DNA from: Lachnospiraceae bacterium
Lineage (GTDB): Bacteria; Bacillota; Clostridia; Lachnospirales; Lachnospiraceae
DNA length: 33,579 bases
NCBI GenBank assembly: GCA_028724245.1
Contig: JAQYDI010000109.1
Coordinates: forward strand, 1-33,579
Direction of reading: 5' to 3'
Position numbers and translations under genes: made by a program
Part shown: positions 1-6,896 of the stretch, in pieces
Layout of the letters: each line of letters opens with the position of its first letter
Position numbering within the stretch: position 1 is the stretch's first letter
Notes under the pieces: generated by a model
Database searches by the model: none
Seen by the model: the letters and a program-made list of their open reading frames with translations, nothing else
What the model was told of the DNA's origin: nothing

Positions 1-108
1 GATAAGGATATAGACCTGAAGACCGATCCGGAAGCTGTTGTAGTTACCGTATCTCAGGTACACAATGATATACCCGCAGCGGATGCTGGAGAAGAAGCTG
101 CTGAATAA
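1..108 (+). CDS. rplY: 50S ribosomal protein L25/general stress protein Ctc, C-terminal end (partial)
   Basis: An open frame enters from the left edge and stops with TAA at 106-108. The 35 visible residues include DLKTDPEAVVVTVSQV followed by an acidic, alanine-rich tail (AADAGEEAAE). This resembles the C-terminal end of the long (CTC/TL5) form of ribosomal protein L25, which binds 5S rRNA in the large ribosomal subunit. In that family a strand with a PxxVVVxV pattern is followed by an acidic tail. Only the last part is present, so the start, length and 5S-binding domain cannot be checked. Another protein with an acidic tail is possible. A terminator follows about 100 bases downstream. Confidence 0.6.
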   Translation, partial: DKDIDLKTDPEAVVVTVSQVHNDIPAADAGEEAAE

Positions 109-210
109 TCATCAGCAGGGTGGATGTGCAGCGTGTATAACAGGTTGGCAGAAGTCCGGATTTATTAAACGAAATAAACTCAATAGAATAACAGCAAAAA
201 CTTAAAAAAG

Positions 211-272
211 AAGGCTGTTCTGTGAAACTGATCGTAATGACCGGTGCTACAGAACAGCCTTTTCCGGTTTTT
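211..272 (+). terminator. Rho-independent terminator after the L25-like gene
   Basis: A perfect 13-base inverted repeat (AAGGCTGTTCTGT at 211-223, ACAGAACAGCCTT at 249-261) is followed by a T-rich stretch. It is preceded by an A-run, so it could also act on minus-strand transcripts. Confidence 0.75.
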
Positions 273-287
273 GTTTTCCGGAAGATT

Positions 288-424
288 AGCTGCTGTTCAG
301 ATATTGGCTTGTTCAGATATTGGCTCTGCTGACCAATGCCACGGGCGCTTACGGCCCTGCTGTTTCGAAACATGTGCCGGTAGGAAACACACAGTTTTTT
401 CGAGATCCGCTCTGAAAAGTTACT
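288..424. repeat. Intergenic repeat element related to the 20378-20522 element
   Basis: The left part carries a tandem 16-base direct repeat (TGTTCAGATATTGGCT at 294-309 and 310-325). The right 50 bases (about 375-424: GGAAACACAC, a T-run, TTCGAG, then GCTCTGAAAAGTTAC) match the reverse complement of 20379-20428. Both stretches also give the same short translated string, RKHTVFSR. This shows a dispersed non-coding element. The left half does not match the other copy, so this is a rearranged or chimeric copy. Confidence 0.6.
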
Positions 425-430
425 TATATA

Positions 431-508
431 CAAAACAGGGCCGGTAAAGTCCTAAATCTGCCGCGGGTATGAACCCCGCGGGCGGATCTTGAGGCTTTAC
501 CGGCCCTG
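431..508 (-). terminator. Large nested hairpin, probable terminator of the Hsp20 gene
   Basis: Outer arms AGGGCCGGTAAAG (about 437-449) and CTTTACCGGCCCT (about 494-506) are perfectly complementary. They enclose a second GC-rich stem (about 457-490). Read on the minus strand the outer stem ends in TTTTG, the layout of a rho-independent terminator for the leftward Hsp20 transcript. At nearly 80 bases it is much larger than a normal terminator, so another role is possible. No gene was seen in 109-619 apart from this hairpin, the repeat and the L25 terminator. Confidence 0.6.
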
Positions 509-619
509 CCGCATTGTAACTATCACCCTGCTGCATATCAGATCAGAAAATGCAGCCGTTCAGATGAAGTTGAACCTGAACCGTTTGACTTGTTCTGACC
601 CGTTATCGGAACAGCATCA

Positions 620-1060
620 TCAATCGATACTGATATATTTTGCCTTATCCTCTACGGGAACAGCCTGAATCTTCGGGATCTGCAGTGTCAGAACACCGTC
701 ATTGAAGGAAGCGGAGATATCGCTTTCTTTCACCTCCTTGCCTACATAGAAGCTTCTCTGGCAGCTGCCGCTGAAACGTTCTCTGCGGATGTAATGTCCG
801 GCATCGTCTTTCTGGTCACTGTTCTCGGAATGCTGGGCCTGAATGATCAGATATCCGTTCTTTAACTGAGCGTGTACATCTTCCTTCCTGTATCCGGGAA
901 GTTCCAGATCCATTACATACTTGTCATCATATTCTTTCACATCGGCGCTCATCAGGCCGTTTGTATTGTCTGAGGTGGAATAGCTGCCGCTGAAAGGCTG
1001 GAATGCATCTTCAAAGAAATCATTAAAAAATCTGTTTGAAAAAATAGTAGGTACTAACAT
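620..1060 (-). CDS. Hsp20/alpha-crystallin family small heat shock protein
   Basis: This 146-residue protein is a typical small heat shock chaperone, an ATP-independent cytoplasmic holdase that binds unfolding proteins. The N-terminal part is rich in Phe (NRFFNDFFEDAFQPF). The alpha-crystallin domain starts near residue 40 (MSADVKEYDDKYVMDLELPG) and ends with the family motif FNDGVLTLQIPK. The I-x-V/I dimer-docking motif at the very C-terminus is not obvious. The start is the ATG at 1060, because AAGGAGG lies 8 bases upstream; a TTG two codons earlier would sit almost on the ribosome binding site. It is transcribed alone, away from its right neighbour, from a strong promoter at 1186-1214 that overlaps a palindrome. 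No CIRCE element was seen, so HrcA control is not supported. Confidence 0.93.
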   Translation of the reverse strand: MLVPTIFSNRFFNDFFEDAFQPFSGSYSTSDNTNGLMSADVKEYDDKYVMDLELPGYRKEDVHAQLKNGYLIIQAQHSENSDQKDDAGHYIRRERFSGSCQRSFYVGKEVKESDISASFNDGVLTLQIPKIQAVPVEDKAKYISID

Positions 1061-1176
1061 AATCAATTCCTCCTTATATTATAGATGACACATGGAACCG
1101 GGAAGAGGAAAATACCTGTGCGGCATTTTCATGAACCTGATCCGCTTTGGTTCCTTATGTGTTATTTGTTTTATTT

Positions 1177-1214
1177 GTTATATACGTTATATAACAGTGC
1201 AAAAGATTTGTCAA
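1177..1214 (-). promoter_or_regulatory. Promoter of the Hsp20 gene with overlapping palindrome
   Basis: Read on the minus strand: -35 TTGACA (1214-1209), 17-base spacer, -10 TATAAC (1191-1186). An inverted repeat GTTATATA-CGT-TATATAAC (1177-1195) covers the -10 box and is a candidate operator. The untranslated leader would be about 120 bases. Confidence 0.75.
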
Positions 1215-1274
1215 CCCTTTTTTTGAAAAAAATTATATTTTTTTCATTTGTTGAAAGAAATACATATATGTGAT

Positions 1275-1505
1275 ATGATAAATACGAAAACTGGATATAA
1301 GAATACTATTGAAGCTATAACAGATTGGATTGATGATCATTCGGAGATGCTCAGTGAGTGGGAAGCGGAATCGAGATATAATATGGACTTTCTTGTGGAA
1401 AAGCGAAAACTGGATCGAGCCATGAAAGAGATTCGGGAGTTTCTGACGGTGAATGGGATACAGGAAGAACTTCGGCGGAAAGGAAAATACGTCATAAAAT
1501 TGTAA
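1275..1505 (+). CDS. Small hypothetical protein, 76 residues
   Basis: I do not recognise this protein. It is short, charged and probably helical, starts MINTKTGYKNTIEAITDWIDDH, and ends in a basic tail (EELRRKGKYVIKL). No signal peptide, membrane segment or metal motif is visible. The first 20 residues faintly resemble the helix that precedes AraC-type DNA-binding domains, but no helix-turn-helix follows. The ATG at 1275 has no good ribosome binding site; a TTG at 1248 is an alternative start. It lies between the Hsp20 promoter and the two-component promoter and points toward the latter. It could be a degraded remnant of a regulator. Coding status is uncertain. Confidence 0.4.
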   Translation: MINTKTGYKNTIEAITDWIDDHSEMLSEWEAESRYNMDFLVEKRKLDRAMKEIREFLTVNGIQEELRRKGKYVIKL

Positions 1506-1528
1506 GAATTTCTTCATGAAAACGGGGG

Positions 1529-1557
1529 TTGAAATTCAGGAATTTGTCCGATATGAT
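1529..1557 (+). promoter_or_regulatory. Promoter for the two-component system
   Basis: -35 TTGAAA (1529-1534), 17-base spacer, -10 TATGAT (1552-1557). It predicts a leader of about 165 bases before the response regulator ATG at 1732. Confidence 0.55.
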
Positions 1558-1731
1558 TTTATCAGATGAATTTTTTTCAAACAATGCAAACCTGAAATGT
1601 TTGTTTTGTATCTGTATTATAAAGGGATATGCAGCAGGTAATCAGGGTTCGGATCGTTCTGAGCGGCCGGCTCCTGATCACCGATTCAATAACGAATAAT
1701 TTACGGACAATAACGAAAGGATGAAGACCAA

Positions 1732-2430
1732 ATGTACGAGAAGATTATGATCGTTGATGACGAGAAAGAGATTGCTGATTTACTGGAGCTTTATCTGAAA
1801 AATGATGGTTTTACGGTATATAAATTCTATAATGGTTCTGATTTTCTGAAGCAGCTGGATACGGTTGTGCCCGATCTGCTGCTTCTTGATATTATGCTGC
1901 CTGATATTGATGGATTTGCCATTTGCCAGAAGGTGCGGGAGAAATATGTTTTTCCGATCATCATGCTGACGGCCAAGGTGGATGACAGTGACCTGATCAT
2001 GGGCCTGACGCTGGGAGCGGATGATTATATTACAAAGCCGTTTAAGCCTATTGAAGTGCTGGCACGGGTCAAGACACAGCTGCGCCGTTATACGAGATAT
2101 AATCAGTCCGAGTCGGTTCAGGCGGAACCGGTGCAGGAGTACAACATCCGCGGGCTGGTGATCAATAACAAAACGCATAAATGCAGTCTTTACGGACAGA
2201 ATATATCGCTGACCCCCATTGAGTTCAATATTTTGTGGTATTTATGCGAGCATCAGGGCAATGTAGTTTCTTCGGAAGAACTTTTTGAAGCAGTATGGGG
2301 AGAAAAATTTCTTGACAATAACAATACAGTTATGACTCATATCGGCCGTCTGAGGGAAAAGCTGCAGGAACCGGCAAGAAAACCGAAATTTATCAAGACG
2401 GTATGGGGCGTGGGATATCAGATTGAGTAA
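1732..2430 (+). CDS. OmpR/PhoB-family response regulator (VanR-like)
   Basis: This is a DNA-binding response regulator of 232 residues. The receiver domain covers about residues 1-120, with the acidic pair D9-D10, the phospho-acceptor D53 (LLLLDIMLPDIDG), the switch T80 and the conserved K102 (DDYITKPF). A winged-helix OmpR-type output domain fills about residues 135-232 (LTPIEFNILWYLCEH ... VWGVGYQIE). The kinase gene follows after 20 bases, so the pair is one operon. The receiver and winged-helix spacing resemble the VanR/RegX subgroup. No resistance or transport gene is linked, so the regulon cannot be read from context. ATG at 1732 follows AACGAAAGGATG, a moderate ribosome binding site. 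Confidence 0.93.
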   Translation: MYEKIMIVDDEKEIADLLELYLKNDGFTVYKFYNGSDFLKQLDTVVPDLLLLDIMLPDIDGFAICQKVREKYVFPIIMLTAKVDDSDLIMGLTLGADDYITKPFKPIEVLARVKTQLRRYTRYNQSESVQAEPVQEYNIRGLVINNKTHKCSLYGQNISLTPIEFNILWYLCEHQGNVVSSEELFEAVWGEKFLDNNNTVMTHIGRLREKLQEPARKPKFIKTVWGVGYQIE

Positions 2431-2450
2431 CCGGCAGAAGAGGAAGCAGT

Positions 2451-3617
2451 ATGAATTTCAGGGAATGTATAAAATCGTTTTTAAACAGGGGAATTACACA
2501 GCTTAAAAAACAGGGAATTCTGGATTCAGGTGAATTCCACAGTCCGGTGGCAGCCGGAATATGGAAACGGACGCTGAATCGTTTGAAAATCTATACGGGA
2601 ATCTGTATGGTGTTTCTGTTTGTAATCCTGCAGATGAAGAATCTTCTGCAGCAGCATTACTGGCAGGGAAACAATCCTTACTATGCGCTGCTTCATTTTC
2701 TGGATCAGTGGCGGTACCGGATTCCGCTGACAGTATATGCTCTGGGCATGGTGGTGATTATCTTTCAGGCTTTCCGTAAATCGGTTCATTATCTGGATTC
2801 GGCGCTTCAGGCTTCGGAGAAGATAGCGGATGATTCGGAGGAACTGATCGAACTTCCGGCGGATTTCAAAGAGATTGAAACGCAGCTCAATGCTGTAAAG
2901 CTGGAGGTGCAGAATAATGCCAGAGCAGCCAAGGAGGCGGAGCAGCGTAAAAATGATCTGGTGGTTTATCTGGCCCACGATCTGAAGACCCCGCTGACCT
3001 CCGTTATCGGGTATCTGAATCTTCTGACGGAGACTACGGAGCTTTCGAGGGACATGCAGCAGAAATATCTGGGGATCGCTCTGAAAAAAGCAGAACGTCT
3101 GGAAGATCTGATCAATGAATTTTTTGAAATTACAAGATTTAATCTTACGCATATTACACTGGAACTGGGAAATATCAATCTGACCCGTCTGCTGGAACAG
3201 CTGGTATACGAGTTTTCGCCCATGCTGGCGGAGAAACAGCTGACCTGCAGTCTGGATGCACCTGCTGATGTGCTGTTCTGCTGTGACGGCGATAAGATGC
3301 AGCGGGTATTTGATAATCTGCTGAGGAATGCTGTGAATTACAGCTATCCCGGCACCACGATCAGCATTACGTTGGCGCAGGAAGAAAAAAGACTTCATAT
3401 AACGTTTCTGAATCACGGAAATACCATTCCGAAAGACAAGCTGGACCGGCTGTTTGAGCAGTTTTTCCGCCTCGATTCCTCCAGAGGATCAGGAAGCGGC
3501 GGAGCCGGCCTTGGCCTTGCCATTGCAAAGGAAATCGTGGAACTCCATAAAGGGACGATCCATGCCGCCAGCAGTGACGGGAAAATTATTTTCGAAATCT
3601 TCTTCCCGGAAACATAG
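2451..3617 (+). CDS. Membrane sensor histidine kinase (VanS-like)
   Basis: This 388-residue kinase pairs with the upstream response regulator. Two membrane segments lie at about residues 46-62 and 90-107, with a short (about 28-residue) external loop, so it probably senses a membrane or envelope signal and not a ligand bound by a large domain. A linker of HAMP type leads to the dimerisation helix with phospho-acceptor H176 (YLAHDLKTPLTSVIGYLN). The ATPase has the N box (FDNLLRNAVNYS, N290) and a glycine-rich G2 box (GSGSGGAGLGLAIAKEIV) near the end. The usual DxGxG of the G1 box is replaced by LNHGNTIP, as in VanS-type kinases. The C-terminal end is intact. A repeat element begins 19 bases after the stop. 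Confidence 0.92.
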   Translation: MNFRECIKSFLNRGITQLKKQGILDSGEFHSPVAAGIWKRTLNRLKIYTGICMVFLFVILQMKNLLQQHYWQGNNPYYALLHFLDQWRYRIPLTVYALGMVVIIFQAFRKSVHYLDSALQASEKIADDSEELIELPADFKEIETQLNAVKLEVQNNARAAKEAEQRKNDLVVYLAHDLKTPLTSVIGYLNLLTETTELSRDMQQKYLGIALKKAERLEDLINEFFEITRFNLTHITLELGNINLTRLLEQLVYEFSPMLAEKQLTCSLDAPADVLFCCDGDKMQRVFDNLLRNAVNYSYPGTTISITLAQEEKRLHITFLNHGNTIPKDKLDRLFEQFFRLDSSRGSGSGGAGLGLAIAKEIVELHKGTIHAASSDGKIIFEIFFPET

Positions 3618-3636
3618 CATGCTCTGCAGGCATGGC

Positions 3637-3829
3637 AACTGTTCAGCAGGCATTCAATGCACTTTTTGTGCAAATCTGCCTGGCTCTGGACAATTCAGCA
3701 GGCATTCGTAATTTTCTGCGAAAATTACTCATTCGGCTGAGCGCCGAATACGCTTTCAGATTAAAACAGCTGTTTACAAGCAAGCTTGACACAGCTGTTT
3801 CACCTGAAAGCATGCTCTGCTGAACAGTT
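3637..3829. repeat. Multi-hairpin intergenic repeat with GTTCAG-type terminal inverted repeats
   Basis: The ends AACTGTTCAGCAGGCAT (3637) and ATGCTCTGCTGAACAGTT (ending 3829) are inverted. Between them lie four perfect small hairpins in a row: TGCAC/GTGCA (3658-3672), GTAATTTT/AAAATTAC (3708-3728), ATTCGGC/GCCGAAT (3731-3749) and AAACAGCTGT/ACAGCTGTTT (3764-3800). An internal GGCTCTGGACAATTCAG matches the family end motif GGCTCTGAACAGTTAC, which suggests one copy nested in another. There is no plausible coding frame. The stretch 3618-3989 otherwise holds only promoter-like sequence. Confidence 0.65.
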
Positions 3830-3858
3830 CAGAAAATCTTTAGGTTTTTTTGTTATAT

Positions 3859-3886
3859 TTGATGGAAAGTCTTATACGAATATAAA
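3859..3886 (+). promoter_or_regulatory. Possible promoter of the C39-like peptidase gene
   Basis: TTGATG (3859-3864), 16-base spacer, TATAAA (3881-3886). Two further TATAAT strings occur closer to the gene (about 3909 and 3936) without clear -35 boxes, so the true start is uncertain. Confidence 0.35.
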
Positions 3887-3989
3887 ACATATGGCGGGTT
3901 AAAAGGGGTATAATTTCAGGAGGAAAACAGAGTGGTATAATCTGGAAGAAATCCGGGCATACTGGGAGTATAAGATTGGAGGGAATGAT

Positions 3990-4919
3990 TTGAACAGGGA
4001 TATACATCGTAAAAGCATGCTGCTGTGTGTGGTTATGATTATTGCAGGGATCTGCTTGTTTATCAATGCGGTGCTGGGGATCTCGTCCTACTGGAGCCGC
4101 GGTGAAAGCGAAAGGAATAATCAGAATGCGGGAGCCGGAGCAGGTCAGGTGATTTCAGCAGAAGCAGCTGAGACGACAGATGATGACATGGAGATATCTT
4201 CCGTGCAGGATGCACTGTCGGCAGGCGGCGGGTTGGATCTGACAGAAAGTTCCGGGAAAATCAAATACATCCAGTCTCATACAGATGACTATCCGGAGGG
4301 ATTGCTGGATCTTCTTTCCAGAAATGTGGAAACAGTCGATTTTGTATACAGCTATCCGGAGCTGGTGAAGCAGGGATTGAATACGGAAGAGGCGGCATGG
4401 GAGGCCAGCCTGACAGAGGACGAGCTTACAAGTGCACATCCGCTGTTTCTGCAGTGGGATAACCGCTGGGGTGCGGTTCCCTACGGTACCAGTATGATGG
4501 CTTTGTCAGGCTGCGGCCCCACCTGCCTTTCCATGGCGGCTGTGGCGCTGACCGGCAACGCGGAGGCCACACCTGCCGCGGTCGCCATGTATGCCATGGA
4601 AAATGGATTTTACACGGAAGGCGCCGGTACAGCCTGGTCTCTTATGACAGACGGCTGTACCGCGTATGGCCTGCAGGCGCAGGATATTTCCGTATCCGAG
4701 GAGCAGATGGTCGAGAAGCTTGAAGCAGGCTGTATGCTGATCTGTTCCGTATCTCCGGGCGACTTTACCCAGACAGGACATTTTATTGTTATATATGGTT
4801 ATGATGATGGCTGGTTTGAGGTAAATGACCCCAACAGCGTGTCCAACAGTCAGGCAAAATGGAAGTTTGACAGGCTGGAAGGACAGATCCGCAGCATGTG
4901 GGCTCTGTCAGCCATGTAG
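3990..4919 (+). CDS. Membrane-anchored C39-like cysteine peptidase domain protein
   Basis: This 309-residue protein has an N-terminal membrane segment (residues 10-32) and an extracytoplasmic remainder. Residues 35-150 are low-complexity and acidic with no recognised domain. The C-terminal part (about 150-309) fits the peptidase C39-like 2 family: an oxyanion-type glutamine Q155 (FLQWDNRWG), nucleophile C175 (SGCGPTCLSMA), histidine H264 (GHFIVIYGY) and acid D280 (VNDPNS). It probably cleaves a peptide or amide bond at the cell surface; the substrate is unknown. The start is TTG at 3990, chosen because GGAGGG lies 6 bases upstream and the nearby ATG (3985) runs into a stop after two codons. 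No ABC exporter or bacteriocin peptide is next to it. The convergent Fe-S gene ends 2 bases away. Confidence 0.82.
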   Translation: MNRDIHRKSMLLCVVMIIAGICLFINAVLGISSYWSRGESERNNQNAGAGAGQVISAEAAETTDDDMEISSVQDALSAGGGLDLTESSGKIKYIQSHTDDYPEGLLDLLSRNVETVDFVYSYPELVKQGLNTEEAAWEASLTEDELTSAHPLFLQWDNRWGAVPYGTSMMALSGCGPTCLSMAAVALTGNAEATPAAVAMYAMENGFYTEGAGTAWSLMTDGCTAYGLQAQDISVSEEQMVEKLEAGCMLICSVSPGDFTQTGHFIVIYGYDDGWFEVNDPNSVSNSQAKWKFDRLEGQIRSMWALSAM

Positions 4920-4921
4920 CT

Positions 4922-5560
4922 TTATTCACATCGTTCGTCGATCACATCTCCGTCAGCATTGATGGTAACCACCCGAAGCGGCAGTTTTCTGCCGCTTTTT
5001 CCGGCTGCAGCTTCAATCGCCGTCCTGACAGCCCGTTCCATACCTCCGCAGCAGGGCACATGCATGCGGGTGAGAAGGATATCCTGAATGGAACCGGACT
5101 GGAAAATGGCAGTCAGCTTTTCGCTGTAGTCAACGGGATCCAGTTTGGGACAGCCCACCAGAATCACACGTCCGTCCATAAATTCTCTGTGGAAATTGCC
5201 GTGGGCGTATGCACAGCAGTCGGCAGCCACCAGAATATGCGCATTTTCGTAAATAGGAGAAGAAACCGGCAGAAGACGGATCTGCACCGGCCACTGGGTC
5301 AGCCCGCTTCTGGTCAGCTTAAGCGTTTCCATATGAGCCTTCACTGCCTGTTCGTCATAGGCAGCCGCTTCCCTTTCCAGAAAAGAAATGGCATCCGCCG
5401 GACAGGCCGGAAGACAGTCCCCCATACCATCACAGTAATCATCCCGCAGAAGAACCGCTTTTCCATTCACCATGCCGATAGCCCCTTCATGGCAGGCCTT
5501 TGCACAGGCACCGCATCCATTACACTTATCCTGATCGATCTGAACAATCTTACGAATCAT
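4922..5560 (-). CDS. 4Fe-4S ferredoxin-type protein with C-terminal Cys-rich domain
   Basis: This 212-residue cytoplasmic protein has an N-terminal ferredoxin domain and a second domain of unknown function. The first cluster site is complete (C13, C16, C19, C23). The second site has C43, C49 and C53 but glycine (G46) where the second cysteine is expected, so the second cluster may be missing or bound differently. Further cysteines sit in conserved-looking motifs: AADCCAYAHGN (C115-C116), VGCPKLD (C137) and VPCCGGMERA (C170-C171). Related proteins are common in anaerobes next to Crp/Fnr regulators and redox genes, and such a regulator lies on the other side of the repeats. An electron transfer role is likely; its partner is unknown. 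Start ATG 5560 has AAGGAGGG upstream. Repeat copy A begins only 17 bases before the start, inside or just upstream of the ribosome binding site region. Confidence 0.85.
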   Translation of the reverse strand: MIRKIVQIDQDKCNGCGACAKACHEGAIGMVNGKAVLLRDDYCDGMGDCLPACPADAISFLEREAAAYDEQAVKAHMETLKLTRSGLTQWPVQIRLLPVSSPIYENAHILVAADCCAYAHGNFHREFMDGRVILVGCPKLDPVDYSEKLTAIFQSGSIQDILLTRMHVPCCGGMERAVRTAIEAAAGKSGRKLPLRVVTINADGDVIDERCE

Positions 5561-5577
5561 AAAACCCTCCTTGTAAG

Positions 5578-5812
5578 GTTACTGCTCAGACTTCTGCCTG
5601 AAGAAGTAAGGCTGCTGGGCAGAGCGACCATAATATCCTGTACGGGGGCGCGCTCCCGCTCGGGCTGATACGCAGCGGTACTAAGCTTTTTCGGCGCTTG
5701 CGCTTGAAAAAGCAAGTGCCGGCGTATCCGCAACGTCCCCCTTAACAGGATACTATGGTCACTCTGCCGCGAAGTTTTTTTCCCTCAGACCGAATGAAGT
5801 TCTGAACAGTAC
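5578..5812. repeat. Large palindromic intergenic repeat, copy A
   Basis: A 235-base element with inverted ends (GTTACTGCTCAGACTTC at 5578-5594; GAAGTTCTGAACAGTAC at 5796-5812). Long internal arms at about 5620-5647 and 5737-5767 pair almost perfectly (GACCATA with TATGGTC, ATATCCTGT with ACAGGATA). Smaller nested stems include GATACGC/GCGTATC and GCTTTTTC/GAAAAAGC. It matches the reverse complement of copy B (5855-6091) along its length. There is no credible coding frame. Confidence 0.75.
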
Positions 5813-5854
5813 ATGGGGCAGCAAACATAATAATTGTATTGACTTTTCCCCGCT

Positions 5855-6091
5855 ATACTGTTCAGATCTTCATGTTGCCGGGACGAAACAGCCTGCGGCG
5901 GCAGAATGACTGTGGTATCCTGTTAAAGGGACCGTTGAAAACGCCGGTGCTTAGCGAGCAGGCTGCCGAAGGTGGTCTGCGAGGTTAGCATCCGCTGCGT
6001 TTGATCCCGAGCGAGAGCGGGTCCCTGTACAGGATATCACAGTCATTCTGCCTCACAACCTGTATTTCCCCGGCAGAAGTCCGAACAGTAA
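5855..6091. repeat. Large palindromic intergenic repeat, copy B (inverted relative to copy A)
   Basis: A 237-base element with ends ATACTGTTCAGATCTTC (about 5855) and CAGAAGTCCGAACAGTAAC (ending 6091). Internal arms at 5899-5934 and 6020-6052 pair over about 33 bases (GGCAGAATGACTGTG with CACAGTCATTCTGCC). It is homologous to copy A in opposite orientation; 42 bases separate them. Where copy A has CCATA in the arm, copy B has CTGTG, changed on both sides so that pairing is kept. Together the two copies fill most of the 628-base gap 5561-6188. Confidence 0.75.
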
Positions 6092-6101
6092 CTTCTGATT
6101 C

Positions 6102-6130
6102 TTGTATTTACAGTTTAAATGTACTATAAT
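6102..6130 (+). promoter_or_regulatory. Promoter of the Crp/Fnr regulator gene
   Basis: TTGTAT (6102-6107), 17-base spacer, TATAAT (6125-6130), starting 10 bases after the end of repeat copy B. Confidence 0.55.
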
Positions 6131-6188
6131 TTTTACAGAAAAACAGTGGTAATTGCAACTGTATGGTGGAAAATGGAGGTAAATAAGA

Positions 6189-6860
6189 ATGATGGATACC
6201 GGATATCATATTTTGTATGAAACGGGTTTGTTCGGTGGGATTGATGAGGATGATCTTCAGACCATGCTTACCTGTCTCCATACCAGGGAGGCGCAGTACC
6301 GGAAGGGGGAACTGATCTTTCAGGAAGGTGATGTGATACAGGAGGCAGGTATTGTACTGTCGGGACGGGTTCATGTCGTGCAGGATGATTTCTGGGGAAA
6401 CCGTCACATTGTGTCAATCGTGCCGGAAGGAAATATGTTCGGGGAGGCCTATGCATGTCTGGGGAATGAAAAACTCCGGGCTGATGTCCGTGCGGAGACA
6501 GACTGCCGCATCCTGTTTCTGAATCTGCAGAAGGCCATGCACGTCTGTAAAAATACATGCCCTTTTCATCAGAAGCTGGTGAAAAATATCCTGTATTGCA
6601 TTGCAGGCAAGAATCTGAATCTGGCGGCAAAAATCCAGCATACCTCCAGACGAAGCATTCGTGAGAAGGTTTTATCATATTTGTCTGAAGAATCCAGAAA
6701 AAACGGGAGCAGCTATTTTACCGTTCCGTTTACCAGACAGCAGATGGCGGATTTTCTGGCCGTAGACCGGAGTGCTCTGTCCAAGGAACTGTCCAGAATG
6801 CAGCAGGACGGGCTGATTGAATTTGAACGGAATCAGTTTCATCTGAAGCTGGGAAAATAA
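6189..6860 (+). CDS. Crp/Fnr-family transcriptional regulator
   Basis: This 223-residue protein has an N-terminal cyclic-nucleotide-binding-like jelly roll (about residues 12-125; YRKGELIFQEGD, IVLSGRVHVV, VPEGNMFGEAYA) and a C-terminal Crp-type winged helix. Its recognition helix is in FTRQQMADFLAVDRSALSKELSRM (about 181-204). The cAMP-contacting RxS arginine pattern of Crp is not evident, so the effector is unlikely to be cAMP. Several cysteines (C29, C90, C106, C120, C124, C137), including a C120-x3-C124 pair, would allow redox or Fe-S sensing, but this is inference. ATG 6189 follows TGGAGG with 9-base spacing. The AraC gene follows after 36 bases, so both may share a transcript. The divergent Fe-S gene across the repeats is a plausible target. 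Confidence 0.9.
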   Translation: MMDTGYHILYETGLFGGIDEDDLQTMLTCLHTREAQYRKGELIFQEGDVIQEAGIVLSGRVHVVQDDFWGNRHIVSIVPEGNMFGEAYACLGNEKLRADVRAETDCRILFLNLQKAMHVCKNTCPFHQKLVKNILYCIAGKNLNLAAKIQHTSRRSIREKVLSYLSEESRKNGSSYFTVPFTRQQMADFLAVDRSALSKELSRMQQDGLIEFERNQFHLKLGK

Positions 6861-6896
6861 AAGAGAAACTAAAAGGGAGAACAATGAGGGAGTCAG

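Noticed and set aside
1732..3617. Vancomycin resistance operon
   Set aside because: The regulator and kinase resemble VanR/VanS, but no vanH, vanA/B, vanX or related gene is present.
3990..4919. Bacteriocin or lantibiotic export peptidase system
   Set aside because: The C39-like domain stands alone with no ABC exporter, precursor peptide or immunity gene nearby.
4898..5668. 256-codon plus-strand ORF opposite the Fe-S gene
   Set aside because: It is the antisense shadow of a gene with clear ferredoxin motifs and a ribosome binding site on the other strand.
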